In this document: positions 17,540-26,045 of the stretch, piece by piece
Layout of the letters: each line of letters begins with the position of its first letter
Numbering within the stretch: the first letter of the stretch is position 1
NCBI RefSeq assembly: GCF_000019185.1
Contig: NC_010334.1
Span: 248,001 to 312,000, forward strand
Direction of reading: 5' to 3'
Origin: Shewanella halifaxensis HAW-EB4
GTDB lineage: Bacteria; Pseudomonadota; Gammaproteobacteria; Enterobacterales; Shewanellaceae
DNA length: 64,000 nucleotides
Notes under the pieces: model-generated
What the model saw: the letters and a program-made list of their open reading frames with translations, nothing else
Told to the model about the DNA's origin: nothing
Databases searched by the model: none
Program-made: the position numbers and the translations under genes

Positions 17540-19129
17540 ATGAACGATAAAACGATGGATGTAAATGCCACAGAAGTAAAAAAGAAGAAGGTTACTATTG
17601 ACCCGACTATCTTTTTTCCTTCATTGCTTGCCGTCATATTACTGTCTTATTTGACAGTAAGAGACTTGGATGCCGCTAATTTAGCTATCAGCGAAGTCTT
17701 CCACTATCTAACTCACTCTTGGGGGTGGCTTTTTGAGTGGTACATGATCTTCATGGGAGCCGGTTGGGCTTGGTTGACCTGGGGACCTTATTCTAATAAT
17801 CGCTTAGGTCAGGAAAAACCAGAATTTAGTACAGCTAGCTGGATCTTCCTGATGTTTGCCTCTTGTACCTCGGCTGCAGTGCTGTTCTGGGGGTCTTTAG
17901 AGGTTTACTACTATGTTACCTATCCTCCTTTTGATATTGAGCCTTTGTCTATTCAAGCCAAAGAGCTAGGACTCGCATATAGTCTATTCCATTGGGGACC
18001 TTTACCTTGGATGGGATATGGCTTCTTTACTGTTGCTTTGGGTTACTTCCTGTTTGTAAAGAAAATGGATGTGGTTCGCCCGAGTGGCACCTTAGAGCCT
18101 ATTTTGGGTAAGCACCATAAAGGCTTTATCGGTACCTTTATCGATAACGTCTACGTTGTTGCTTTAATCCTTGCTATGGGTACCAGTCTTGGCTTGGCCA
18201 CACCTTTGGTAACTGAATGTATTCAATGGTTATTTGGTATCCCACGCACCCCAGCAGTTGACACAATCGTTATCTCTTCATGGATTGTTTTCAACGCAAT
18301 TTGTGTGGCCTTTGGTCTGACTAAAGGCATTAAGATCGCCAGTGATTTGAGAAGTTATTTAAGTATCATCATGCTTGTTTGGGTATTTCTTATTGGCGCA
18401 ACCAGTTTCACTGTGAACTATTTCACTGACTCAGTGGGCATCATGTTAGAACTACTTCCTCGTATGTTGTTCAACACCGCTTCGGTCAGTGAAGGCAGCT
18501 TCCCGCAAGACTGGACCGTATTCTACTGGGCTTGGTGGGTCGTGTATGGCATCCAGATGTGTATCTTCTTAGCGAAGATCTCTCGTGGGCGTACCGTTCG
18601 TGAGCTTTGTCTGACTATGGTTGCTGGTTTAACTGCTTCAACTTGGTTCCTCTGGACCATCCTTGGCAGTAACACTATGAATTTGATGAATGAAAACCTC
18701 ATCAACATGCCGCAACTTATCGAACAGTATGGTGCCGCCAGGGCCATTATTGAAACCTGGGCCGCATTACCGTTCAGCACTATCACCATGTGGGGCTTCT
18801 TCATTCTATGTTTCCTCGCAACGGTCACCTTAGTTAATGCCTGTTCTTACACCCTAGCCATGTCGACCTGTAAAGGCGCCGATGCTGATAACGAGCCACC
18901 AATCTGGGTTCGTGTTGGTTGGTCTGTACTTGTGGGTGTTATCGGCATCGTTCTGTTGTCACTCGGCGGCTTGAAGCCACTGCAAACAGCAATCATTGCC
19001 GGTGGCGCACCACTAATCATAGTTAACGTTATGATTATATTCTCTTTCTTAAAAGATGCCCGTAAAAATAATTGGAAACCTGTCGGTGAAGAGGCTAAGC
19101 CACACCTAGGTTCCACAGCTAAAATTTAG
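17540..19129 (+). CDS. caiT: L-carnitine/gamma-butyrobetaine antiporter CaiT
   Basis: 529 residues from the ATG at 17540, with AGGGAGA ten bases upstream. The frame is open for 79 more codons upstream, but E. coli CaiT aligns from about this Met, so I take the shorter form. It is a BCCT-family transporter with twelve helices. FEWYMIFMGAGWAWLTWG and STASWIFLMFASCTSAAVLF match CaiT closely, and the substrate-site segment VFYWAWWVVYGIQMCIF is present. CaiT exchanges L-carnitine for gamma-butyrobetaine without an ion gradient. It is the first gene of the rightward cai operon, 11 bases from caiA. Confidence 0.96.
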   Translation: MNDKTMDVNATEVKKKKVTIDPTIFFPSLLAVILLSYLTVRDLDAANLAISEVFHYLTHSWGWLFEWYMIFMGAGWAWLTWGPYSNNRLGQEKPEFSTASWIFLMFASCTSAAVLFWGSLEVYYYVTYPPFDIEPLSIQAKELGLAYSLFHWGPLPWMGYGFFTVALGYFLFVKKMDVVRPSGTLEPILGKHHKGFIGTFIDNVYVVALILAMGTSLGLATPLVTECIQWLFGIPRTPAVDTIVISSWIVFNAICVAFGLTKGIKIASDLRSYLSIIMLVWVFLIGATSFTVNYFTDSVGIMLELLPRMLFNTASVSEGSFPQDWTVFYWAWWVVYGIQMCIFLAKISRGRTVRELCLTMVAGLTASTWFLWTILGSNTMNLMNENLINMPQLIEQYGAARAIIETWAALPFSTITMWGFFILCFLATVTLVNACSYTLAMSTCKGADADNEPPIWVRVGWSVLVGVIGIVLLSLGGLKPLQTAIIAGGAPLIIVNVMIIFSFLKDARKNNWKPVGEEAKPHLGSTAKI

Positions 19130-19140
19130 AGGAATAAATA

Positions 19141-20277
19141 ATGGATTTTAAATTAACCGACGAACAAGAGTTATTTGTAGCAGGTATCCGTGACCTGATG
19201 GCTAAAGAGAACTGGGAAAGCTATTTCGCAGAATGTGATGAGAATAGTCAGTATCCAGAGCGCTTCGTTAAAGAGCTAGCCGAGATGGGTATCGACAGCT
19301 TGTTGTTGCCAGAGGAGCACGGCGGATTCAACGAAGGCATGGTAACGCTAGCGGTGATCTGGGAAGAGTTAGGTCGCTTAGGTGCGCCAACTTACGTGCT
19401 ATATCAGTTGCCAGGTATCACTACCATGCTAAGACACGGTAGCCCTGAGCAGATCGATAAGATCATGACGCTACGTGGTACGGGTAAGCAGATGTGGAAC
19501 TCAGCTATCACTGAGCCAAGTGCGGGTTCTGACGTGGGTAGCCTACTAACCACTTATAAGCGTCGTGATGGCAAGGTGTATTTAACTGGTAGTAAGTGCT
19601 TCATCACTAGTGCTGCAGGTGCTCCTTACATCGTGGTTATGGCTAAAGATGCTGACTCAGAAAAGCCAATCTTCACCGAGTGGTTCGTCGATATGTCTAA
19701 GCCAGGTATCAAGCTAAGCAAGCTACCAAAGCTAGGCTTAAGAATGGATAGCTGTTGTGAGCTACAGTTTGACGAGTTTGAGCTAGAAGAGTCAGACATG
19801 TTTGGTATCGAAGGCAATGGCTTCATGCGTGTTAAAGAGGAGTTTGACTCTGAGCGCTTCCTTGTGGCCCTAACTAACTACGGCGCGGCTTACTGTGCAT
19901 TCGAAGATGCGGCTAAGTACGCCAACCAACGTGTTCAGTTCGGTGAGGCTATTGGTCGTTACCAGTTGATCCAAGAGAAGTTTGCCCACATGGCTATCAA
20001 GCTTAACAGCATGAAGAACATGGTCTATGAGGCGGCGTGGAAGTGTGACAACGGCACTATGACATCGGGCGATTCGGCAATGTGTAAGTTCTACTGCGCC
20101 AATGCCGGCTTCGAAGTTATCGACTCTGCTATGCAAGTACTAGGTGGTTACGCGATTGCTGGTGAGCACCGTATCAGCCGTATGTGGCGTGATATTCGTG
20201 TTGACCGTGTCTCAGGTGGTTCTGATGAAATGCAGATCTTAACCTTAGGCCGTGAAGTACTGAAGCGCTATCGTTAA
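19141..20277 (+). CDS. caiA: Crotonobetainyl-CoA reductase CaiA
   Basis: 378 residues (E. coli CaiA 380), acyl-CoA dehydrogenase fold. Recognisable parts are the flavin/substrate region MWNSAITEPSAGSDVGSL near residues 118-135 and the C-terminal AMQVLGGYAIAGEHRISRMW. It reduces crotonobetainyl-CoA to gamma-butyrobetainyl-CoA, with electrons arriving through FixABCX; this is the step that makes carnitine an electron acceptor. GAGGAA precedes the ATG. A 263-base gap, unusually long inside the operon, separates it from caiB. Confidence 0.96.
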   Translation: MDFKLTDEQELFVAGIRDLMAKENWESYFAECDENSQYPERFVKELAEMGIDSLLLPEEHGGFNEGMVTLAVIWEELGRLGAPTYVLYQLPGITTMLRHGSPEQIDKIMTLRGTGKQMWNSAITEPSAGSDVGSLLTTYKRRDGKVYLTGSKCFITSAAGAPYIVVMAKDADSEKPIFTEWFVDMSKPGIKLSKLPKLGLRMDSCCELQFDEFELEESDMFGIEGNGFMRVKEEFDSERFLVALTNYGAAYCAFEDAAKYANQRVQFGEAIGRYQLIQEKFAHMAIKLNSMKNMVYEAAWKCDNGTMTSGDSAMCKFYCANAGFEVIDSAMQVLGGYAIAGEHRISRMWRDIRVDRVSGGSDEMQILTLGREVLKRYR

Positions 20278-20321
20278 TAAACCGCGGTGATAAACAGGCT
20301 AGGTACTGAGTTAGTGACTAT

Positions 20322-20351
20322 TGAGCTAGTAAGTAGTGAGCTAGTAAGTAC
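20322..20351 (+). repeat. Short tandem repeat in the caiA-caiB gap
   Basis: Two 15-base units, TGAGCTAGTAAGTAG and the near copy TGAGCTAGTAAGTAC. The surrounding spacer (20278-20540) has no gene and no clear terminator or promoter. Confidence 0.6.
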
Positions 20352-20540
20352 TTAGTCTGGGTCGATTCTAGTGTGGGATTTGAGAGCCTCTTAATATTTT
20401 AAGCAGATCGACACTGCTTCTCAGGTCCCCAACTCGACTCCATTGAGCCATGTTGCGTTAGATAACCCCCAATAATGACTATCTTCCCGGCGCTGTTGCT
20501 GTGATGAGTTTTTGTTCGAATATTAAGAGAGATGGGTATC

Positions 20541-21767
20541 ATGTCAAATAAATTGTCCACACCTACGTTCGGTCCTCTTGCTGGTTTGAGAGTGGTTTTT
20601 TCCGGAATTGAAATCGCGGGCCCATTCGCAGCGCAAATGCTAGCCGAGTGGGGCGCTGAAGTGATCTGGATTGAAAACGTAGCCTATGCGGATACTATCC
20701 GTGTACAGCCAAACTACCCAGAGCTATCACGCCGTAACCTGCATGCATTGTCGTTAAATATTTTTAAAGATGAAGGCCGCGATGCATTCCTGAAATTGAT
20801 GGAAACAACAGATATCTTTATTGAAGCCAGTAAAGGTCCTGCGTTTGCACGTCGTGGTATTACCGATGAAGTGTTATGGGAACAAAATAAAAAGTTAGTT
20901 ATCGCACACTTATCTGGTTTCGGCCAGTACGGCACGGATGAGTATACTAATCTGCCAGCCTACAACACGATTGCTCAGGCATTTAGTGGCTACCTTATTC
21001 AAAATGGTGATGTTGACCAGCCAATGCCTGCCTTCCCTTACACGGCAGACTATTTCTCTGGTATGACAGCAACCACCTCGGCACTTGCGGCGCTATACCG
21101 TGTACGCGAAACCGGTGTCGGCGAAAGTATCGACATCGCCATGTACGAAGTCATGCTGCGCATGGGTCAGTACTTCATGATGGATCATTTCAATGGCGGC
21201 GAAGTTTGCCCACGTATGACCAAGGGTAAAGACCCTTACTACGCAGGTTGTGGCCTATATAAGTGTGAAGATGGCTATATCGTGATGGAGCTTGTTGGCG
21301 GCAACCAGATTAAAGAGATGTTCAAGGATATGAATATCATGCACCTATATGGTGGCGAAGAGGTACCTGAAGGCACTCAATTGATCCACCGTATTGAATG
21401 TCCATTCGGCTATCAAGTTGAAGATGCATTAGACGGATACCTAGCGCAAAAGAGCATCGAAGAAGTATTGGCACGATTTGCAGAGCTCAATGTGGCGTGT
21501 GCAAAGGTATTAACGATCCCTGAGCTTGATAGCAACCCACAATACATTGCTCGTGAGTCTATTACCGAGTGGCAGAACATCGACGGTAAGACCTACAGAG
21601 GCCCTAACGTCATGCCTAAGTTCAAGAACAATCCTGGCCAAATTTGGCGTGGTATGCCAAAGCACGGTATGGATACTGCTGCAATCTTGGAAGATATCGG
21701 CTACTCACAAGAGCAAATTCAGAGCTTAAGCGAAAAAGGCTTAGCAAAAGTATCTGAGTGTAAGTGA
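20541..21767 (+). CDS. caiB: Crotonobetainyl-CoA:carnitine CoA-transferase CaiB
   Basis: 408 residues from the second in-frame ATG (20541), chosen because AAGAGAG lies about ten bases before it and almost touches the earlier ATG at 20532. It is a class III CoA-transferase and is highly similar to E. coli CaiB (405), including GPLAGLRVVFSGIEIAGPFA and the catalytic region PYTADYFSGMTAT with Asp170 as the presumed catalytic aspartate (Asp169 in E. coli). It moves CoA from gamma-butyrobetainyl-CoA or crotonobetainyl-CoA onto carnitine. caiC follows after 10 bases. Confidence 0.96.
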   Translation: MSNKLSTPTFGPLAGLRVVFSGIEIAGPFAAQMLAEWGAEVIWIENVAYADTIRVQPNYPELSRRNLHALSLNIFKDEGRDAFLKLMETTDIFIEASKGPAFARRGITDEVLWEQNKKLVIAHLSGFGQYGTDEYTNLPAYNTIAQAFSGYLIQNGDVDQPMPAFPYTADYFSGMTATTSALAALYRVRETGVGESIDIAMYEVMLRMGQYFMMDHFNGGEVCPRMTKGKDPYYAGCGLYKCEDGYIVMELVGGNQIKEMFKDMNIMHLYGGEEVPEGTQLIHRIECPFGYQVEDALDGYLAQKSIEEVLARFAELNVACAKVLTIPELDSNPQYIARESITEWQNIDGKTYRGPNVMPKFKNNPGQIWRGMPKHGMDTAAILEDIGYSQEQIQSLSEKGLAKVSECK

Positions 21768-21777
21768 GGCTAGAAGA

Positions 21778-23331
21778 ATGGATATCGTTGGTAGCAAAAC
21801 ATTAAGATGCATGTGGGAAGAGCGTGCTCGCAAATTCAGTAATAACACAGCGTTGGTTTATGAGGATGCTGCTGGCGATGTCCAAGAATATACTTATAGT
21901 CATCTGAATGCCGAAATAAATAGAGCGGCAAATTTATTCCTTAGCTTAGGAATTAATAAAGGCGATAAAGTGGCTGTACAGTTATATAACAGTCCACAAT
22001 TTATTTTCTGCTGGTTTGGATTGGCTAAGATAGGCGCGGTAATCGTGCCTATTAATAACCAATACCTGTTTGCAGAGTGCCAATACATTATTAATAAGTG
22101 TGCCGTTAAAGCTGTTGTTATTGAGGAAGAGTTCCTACCCATCTATACACGCATGAAACAAGAGACGGGTAACTCAATAAATAATATTCTGGTTACAAGA
22201 ACGGCCAATCCTGAAATATCGGACTCGATGAACTTCGATACTTTGCTGAGTCAGCAAATCGTTGAATTGGTTCAGCGCGTGACGATTAGTAGTGACGATG
22301 TGGCCGAAATCTTATTTACCTCGGGTACGACATCACGGCCTAAAGGCGTGGAGATCACCCACTGTAACTTGCAGTTCGCAGGTTATTTTACGGCGTGGCA
22401 AACCTGTCTTCGTAGCGATGATATTTATTTGACTATGATGCCAAGCTTTCACATCGATTTTCAATGTAATGCAGCCATGGCCGCATTTACCGTCGGTGCA
22501 AAGCTTGTGATGCTTGAGAAGTACAGTGCCCGCAAGTTCTGGAAACAGATCTGTGACTATAGAGCCACGATTACCCATAGCATGCCGATGATCGTGCGTA
22601 CCTTGATGTTACAGCCTGCAACGCCATTTGAACGTGATCATTGCCTGCGTGATATGTTGTTTTTCCTACATATTTCAGACCAAGAAAAACTGGACTTTGA
22701 AACACGTTTTAATGTGCAGCTGTTTAACTCCTATGGCATGACAGAAACCTTAGTCGGACTGATTGGTGATAGTCCAGCCGAGGAGCGTCACTGGCCGTCA
22801 ATTGGACGACCAGGGTTAGGTTATGAGGCCAAGATCGCCGATGAGAATGGTCAAGAGCTTGCCCCTAACGTGATTGGTGATCTCTGGGTTAAAGGTGTGC
22901 CCGGTAGAACGATCATGAAGGGCTACTACCAAGATACGAAAGCCACTGAAGAAGTACTCAGTGCCGAGGGTTGGCTCTACACTGGCGATAAAGCTTACGT
23001 AGATGACAATGGCTTATTTTATTTTGTCGATAGAAAGACAAATATGATTAAGCGCTCCGGTGAGAACATCTCCAGTAGTGAAATAGAAAAAGTTTTAATG
23101 TCTCATCCTTATATTCAAGATGCCGCCGTTATTGGTGTTCCAGATTTAATTCGAGATGAAGCCGTTAAAGCATTTGTCATATTTAATGAGGGTGTGTCTT
23201 TAAGTGTCGAACAAATTTTACAGTATTGCGCTGAAAATATGGCGAAGTTTAAAGTTCCATCTTTTGTTGAAATAAAAAAGTCTTTCCCAAGAACCTGTAC
23301 CTGCAAAGTACAAAAAAAACTTCTTATGTGA
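21778..23331 (+). CDS. caiC: Crotonobetaine/carnitine-CoA ligase CaiC
   Basis: 517 residues, the length of E. coli CaiC. It is an ANL-superfamily adenylate-forming enzyme: the P-loop-like LFTSGTTSRPKGVEITH near residues 180-197, NSYGMTE near 320, and YTGDKAYVDDNGLFYFVDR near 400, with a C-terminal lysine region (PRTCTCKVQKK). It activates carnitine, crotonobetaine or gamma-butyrobetaine with ATP and CoA to prime the cycle. The spacer to caiD is 62 bases. Confidence 0.95.
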   Translation: MDIVGSKTLRCMWEERARKFSNNTALVYEDAAGDVQEYTYSHLNAEINRAANLFLSLGINKGDKVAVQLYNSPQFIFCWFGLAKIGAVIVPINNQYLFAECQYIINKCAVKAVVIEEEFLPIYTRMKQETGNSINNILVTRTANPEISDSMNFDTLLSQQIVELVQRVTISSDDVAEILFTSGTTSRPKGVEITHCNLQFAGYFTAWQTCLRSDDIYLTMMPSFHIDFQCNAAMAAFTVGAKLVMLEKYSARKFWKQICDYRATITHSMPMIVRTLMLQPATPFERDHCLRDMLFFLHISDQEKLDFETRFNVQLFNSYGMTETLVGLIGDSPAEERHWPSIGRPGLGYEAKIADENGQELAPNVIGDLWVKGVPGRTIMKGYYQDTKATEEVLSAEGWLYTGDKAYVDDNGLFYFVDRKTNMIKRSGENISSSEIEKVLMSHPYIQDAAVIGVPDLIRDEAVKAFVIFNEGVSLSVEQILQYCAENMAKFKVPSFVEIKKSFPRTCTCKVQKKLLM

Positions 23332-23393
23332 AGTTAACTTAATTTAGCTTTTTAATAAAAGAGTCTGAAGTGGCTCTATATTGGAGTATTAGC

Positions 23394-24179
23394 ATGAGTG
23401 AATCATTACACGTTACCCGCAATGGCGCTATTTTAGAAATTACTCTTGATAGACCTAAAGCCAACGCGATTGACGCAAAAACAAGTTTTGAGATGGGTGA
23501 GGTCTTCCTCGCTTTCCGTGAAGATCCTGAACTGCGTGTGGCGATTATTACTGGTGCAGGCGAGCGCTTCTTCTCTGCAGGTTGGGATCTAAAAGCCGCT
23601 GCAGAGGGTGAAGCACCTGATGCTGACTTTGGTCCAGGCGGATTTGCGGGTTTAACTGAAATTTTTGACTTAGATAAGCCGGTTATCGCTGCGGTAAACG
23701 GTTATGCATTCGGTGGTGGTTTTGAGCTAGCGCTTGCGGCCGATATGATTATCTGCTCTGAAAATGCCAGCTTTGCCCTGCCAGAAGCTAAATTGGGTAT
23801 CGTACCTGATAGTGGCGGAATGTTGCGTCTACCTAAGTTATTACCACCTGCGATCGTCAACGAACTGATGATGACAGGCCGTGGTATGGGCGCCGAAGAA
23901 GCCCTACGTTGGGGCGTGGTGAATCGCGTGGTTGAGAGTGACAAGCTGATGGACAGTGCTCGTGAACTGGCTCAGCAAATTGCTCAAGGTGCGCCATTAG
24001 CTATCGCGGCGATCAAAGAGATCTATCGTGAAACTAGCGAGCTATCGGTGGAAGAGGGTTATCGCCATATTCGTGCTGGTGGTTTGAAAAATTACCCATC
24101 GGTACTGCGTTCTGAAGATGCATTAGAAGGTCCATTAGCCTTCTCAGAGAAGCGTGACCCTGTGTGGAAGGGTAGATAG
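23394..24179 (+). CDS. caiD: Crotonobetainyl-CoA hydratase CaiD
   Basis: 261 residues from the ATG at 23394 (GGAG eight bases upstream), the same length and N terminus (MSESLHVTRNGAILEITLDR) as E. coli CaiD. Crotonase fold: the oxyanion region NGYAFGGGFELALAADM and the catalytic-glutamate region SFALPEAKLGIVPDSGG are present. It interconverts L-carnitinyl-CoA and crotonobetainyl-CoA. A terminator-like hairpin follows 28 bases after the stop codon, which is not expected if caiE were simply the next operon gene. Confidence 0.96.
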   Translation: MSESLHVTRNGAILEITLDRPKANAIDAKTSFEMGEVFLAFREDPELRVAIITGAGERFFSAGWDLKAAAEGEAPDADFGPGGFAGLTEIFDLDKPVIAAVNGYAFGGGFELALAADMIICSENASFALPEAKLGIVPDSGGMLRLPKLLPPAIVNELMMTGRGMGAEEALRWGVVNRVVESDKLMDSARELAQQIAQGAPLAIAAIKEIYRETSELSVEEGYRHIRAGGLKNYPSVLRSEDALEGPLAFSEKRDPVWKGR

Positions 24180-24206
24180 GTTTCAGTGCTATCAATCGAA
24201 ATAGAG

Positions 24207-24241
24207 CCTGATATTTCCCATGAGATATCGGGTTTTATTTT
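24207..24241 (+). terminator. Terminator-like hairpin after caiD
   Basis: CCTGATAT (24207-24214) pairs with ATATCGGG (24225-24232, one G-T pair) and is followed directly by TTTTATTTT. The stem is short, so partial read-through into the hydratase gene and caiE is likely. Confidence 0.6.
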
Positions 24242-24272
24242 AACTGTTTGTCGGTAATGGAAGGATTCACCA

Positions 24273-25124
24273 ATGGCGTTGAAATTAGAGATGCAAGGGC
24301 AAACCTACGGCCCATTCGTTAATGAGTATACCGCTAGAGATGTGATGCTGTTCGCGCTGGGTTGTGGTGCTGGCAGTGACGGTAAAACTGATCTCGATTA
24401 TGTGTATGAGAAGCAATTAAAGGTACTGCCTATCTTTGCTGCGACGCAAATTGTCGATGCAGAGGTGACTAAGACTATCGATTATGGCTTTAATTGGGGC
24501 GGATCTTTGCATTGGGGTTTTGACCTGCATATTCATCAGCCACTGCCTACTAATCCTGGCAAATTGAGCACCAAGGTGTTGTTGAAGGGGCTGTTCGACC
24601 GAGGGGAAGGACGCGGTTGTTTGGCGCAACACATAGGTGAAACCTTCGATGAGACGGGGACTAAACTGTTTACTAACGAGAGTTGGGATTGCGCGTTATA
24701 CGATGGCGGCTTTGGCGGCCCAAAAGCGCCAGCAGATATTGTTGAGATCCCAGAGCGCGCGCCAGATTTCGAAATTGAACAAGATATTCCACTAAACCAA
24801 GCGCTTATCTACCGACTATCGGGCGATGACCATCCTCAGCATGTGGATTGGGAATATGCGCAAGAGTTTGGTCACCCAAAACCGAATCTGCACGGTGTTA
24901 GCACTGCAGGTGTGGCCTGTCGTCACATCATTCAGGCGATGTTTCCCGGTGAACCGGAGCGATTAACACGCTTTAAGACTCGGCTAACTAAATCCTTGTA
25001 TCCCGGCGCAAGGGTCAAAACCCAAATTTGGAAGTGGGATGATAACTGTGTCCATTTCAGAGTGATGGATGCCAACGATCCTGACACTTTTTATCTTAAC
25101 TTTGGTTTAGTTGAGTGGAAGTAA
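24273..25124 (+). CDS. MaoC-like double-hotdog (R)-specific enoyl-CoA hydratase inserted in the cai operon
   Basis: 283 residues with two hotdog halves, as in hydratase 2 of peroxisomal multifunctional enzyme type 2. The N half has ARDVMLFALGCGAGSDGKTD, matching the YALGVGA region. The C half has the hydratase 2 motif YRLSGDDHPQHVDWEYA (residues 180-196), then KPNLHGVSTAGVACRHI. In studied homologues the Asp, Asn and His of the GDxNPxH motif act in catalysis; here Asp185 and His190 are kept but the Asn position is His187. E. coli has no such gene between caiD and caiE. It probably hydrates a trans-2-enoyl-CoA, perhaps crotonobetainyl-CoA; the substrate is inferred. Hairpins flank it on both sides. 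Confidence 0.85.
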   Translation: MALKLEMQGQTYGPFVNEYTARDVMLFALGCGAGSDGKTDLDYVYEKQLKVLPIFAATQIVDAEVTKTIDYGFNWGGSLHWGFDLHIHQPLPTNPGKLSTKVLLKGLFDRGEGRGCLAQHIGETFDETGTKLFTNESWDCALYDGGFGGPKAPADIVEIPERAPDFEIEQDIPLNQALIYRLSGDDHPQHVDWEYAQEFGHPKPNLHGVSTAGVACRHIIQAMFPGEPERLTRFKTRLTKSLYPGARVKTQIWKWDDNCVHFRVMDANDPDTFYLNFGLVEWK

Positions 25125-25131
25125 GCCTTTG

Positions 25132-25151
25132 TAGGAGGCTTTAGCCTCCTA
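25132..25151 (+). promoter_or_regulatory. Intercistronic hairpin after the MaoC-like gene
   Basis: TAGGAGGC (25132-25139) and GCCTCCTA (25144-25151) around the loop TTTA. It lacks a T-run, so it is not a convincing terminator. It sits between the hydratase gene and caiE. Confidence 0.5.
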
Positions 25152-25263
25152 TCTAGACGAGAAATAGCATTTATCAACGTTAGTATTTAGCTGTGACGTC
25201 TTAATGTTTGAGGCGCAACAGCTAAGTAGTGAGTCGTGTGATTTATTAAGAGTAAAACAATTT

Positions 25264-25872
25264 ATGCCCTGCTATGAATTTGAAGGATTAATTCCTGTTG
25301 TCGACCCGAGTGCTTATGTGCACCCAACAGCTGTGCTGATAGGAGATGTCATTGTCGAGGCTGGGGTGTATATCGGCCCCAATGCTTCACTGCGTGGTGA
25401 TTATGGACGTTTGATTTTGCAGAGAGGTAGTAATTTGCAAGATGGTTGCATCATGCATGGATACTGCGATATGGATACAGTTGTTGAGCCTGATGGTCAT
25501 ATCGGCCACGGTGCCATTTTGCATGGCTGCGTAATAAAGCGTAATGCCCTCGTTGGAATGAATGCGGTGGTGATGGATGGGGCTGTGATTGGTGAAGATA
25601 GCATCGTCGCTGCCATGAGTTTTGTTAAAGCGGGTTTTCAAGGCCTGCCGCAACAGCTGTTGATGGGGCAGCCTGCAAAAGTGATGCGCCAGGTGAGCGA
25701 ACAAGATCTGCATTGGAAAGGGCTTAATACGCTGGAGTACCAAGTATTAGCCCAGCGCTCGGCGAAAACAATGCAGCCTGTTACGCCGTTAACTCAGCAG
25801 GAAGTTAACAGGCCCAGATTAAAAGGGGTGACCGAGGTGCAGCCCAAGGCGCAGCAAACACAAGCCGGTTAA
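25264..25872 (+). CDS. caiE: CaiE, carnitine operon accessory protein
   Basis: 202 residues from the ATG at 25264, where similarity to E. coli CaiE (196) begins (YEFEGLIPVVDPSAYVHPTA); an upstream ATG at 25204 would add 20 unrelated residues. The protein is a left-handed parallel beta-helix of hexapeptide repeats related to gamma-carbonic anhydrase: VLIGDVIVEAGVYIGPNAS, GHIGHGAILHGCVI and MDGAVIGEDSIVAAMS. In E. coli CaiE is reported to stimulate CaiB and CaiD activities, perhaps through cofactor supply. The C-terminal tail is slightly longer and rich in Gln. Confidence 0.93.
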   Translation: MPCYEFEGLIPVVDPSAYVHPTAVLIGDVIVEAGVYIGPNASLRGDYGRLILQRGSNLQDGCIMHGYCDMDTVVEPDGHIGHGAILHGCVIKRNALVGMNAVVMDGAVIGEDSIVAAMSFVKAGFQGLPQQLLMGQPAKVMRQVSEQDLHWKGLNTLEYQVLAQRSAKTMQPVTPLTQQEVNRPRLKGVTEVQPKAQQTQAG

Positions 25873-26045
25873 TCAAAGTTCCAGAGTGAGTCATAGAGGC
25901 TCAAGCTTTAAGAGGGAGTGCAACCCAATAACGCTTAAACCGATTAGCACCTCAGGCAGCACGCTTAATAATTGAAACTATTAATTGAAACTATAGGCAG
26001 CTGAACAACCATGGTTGGCAGACTGCAATTGAGAAGGAAAGCGGT

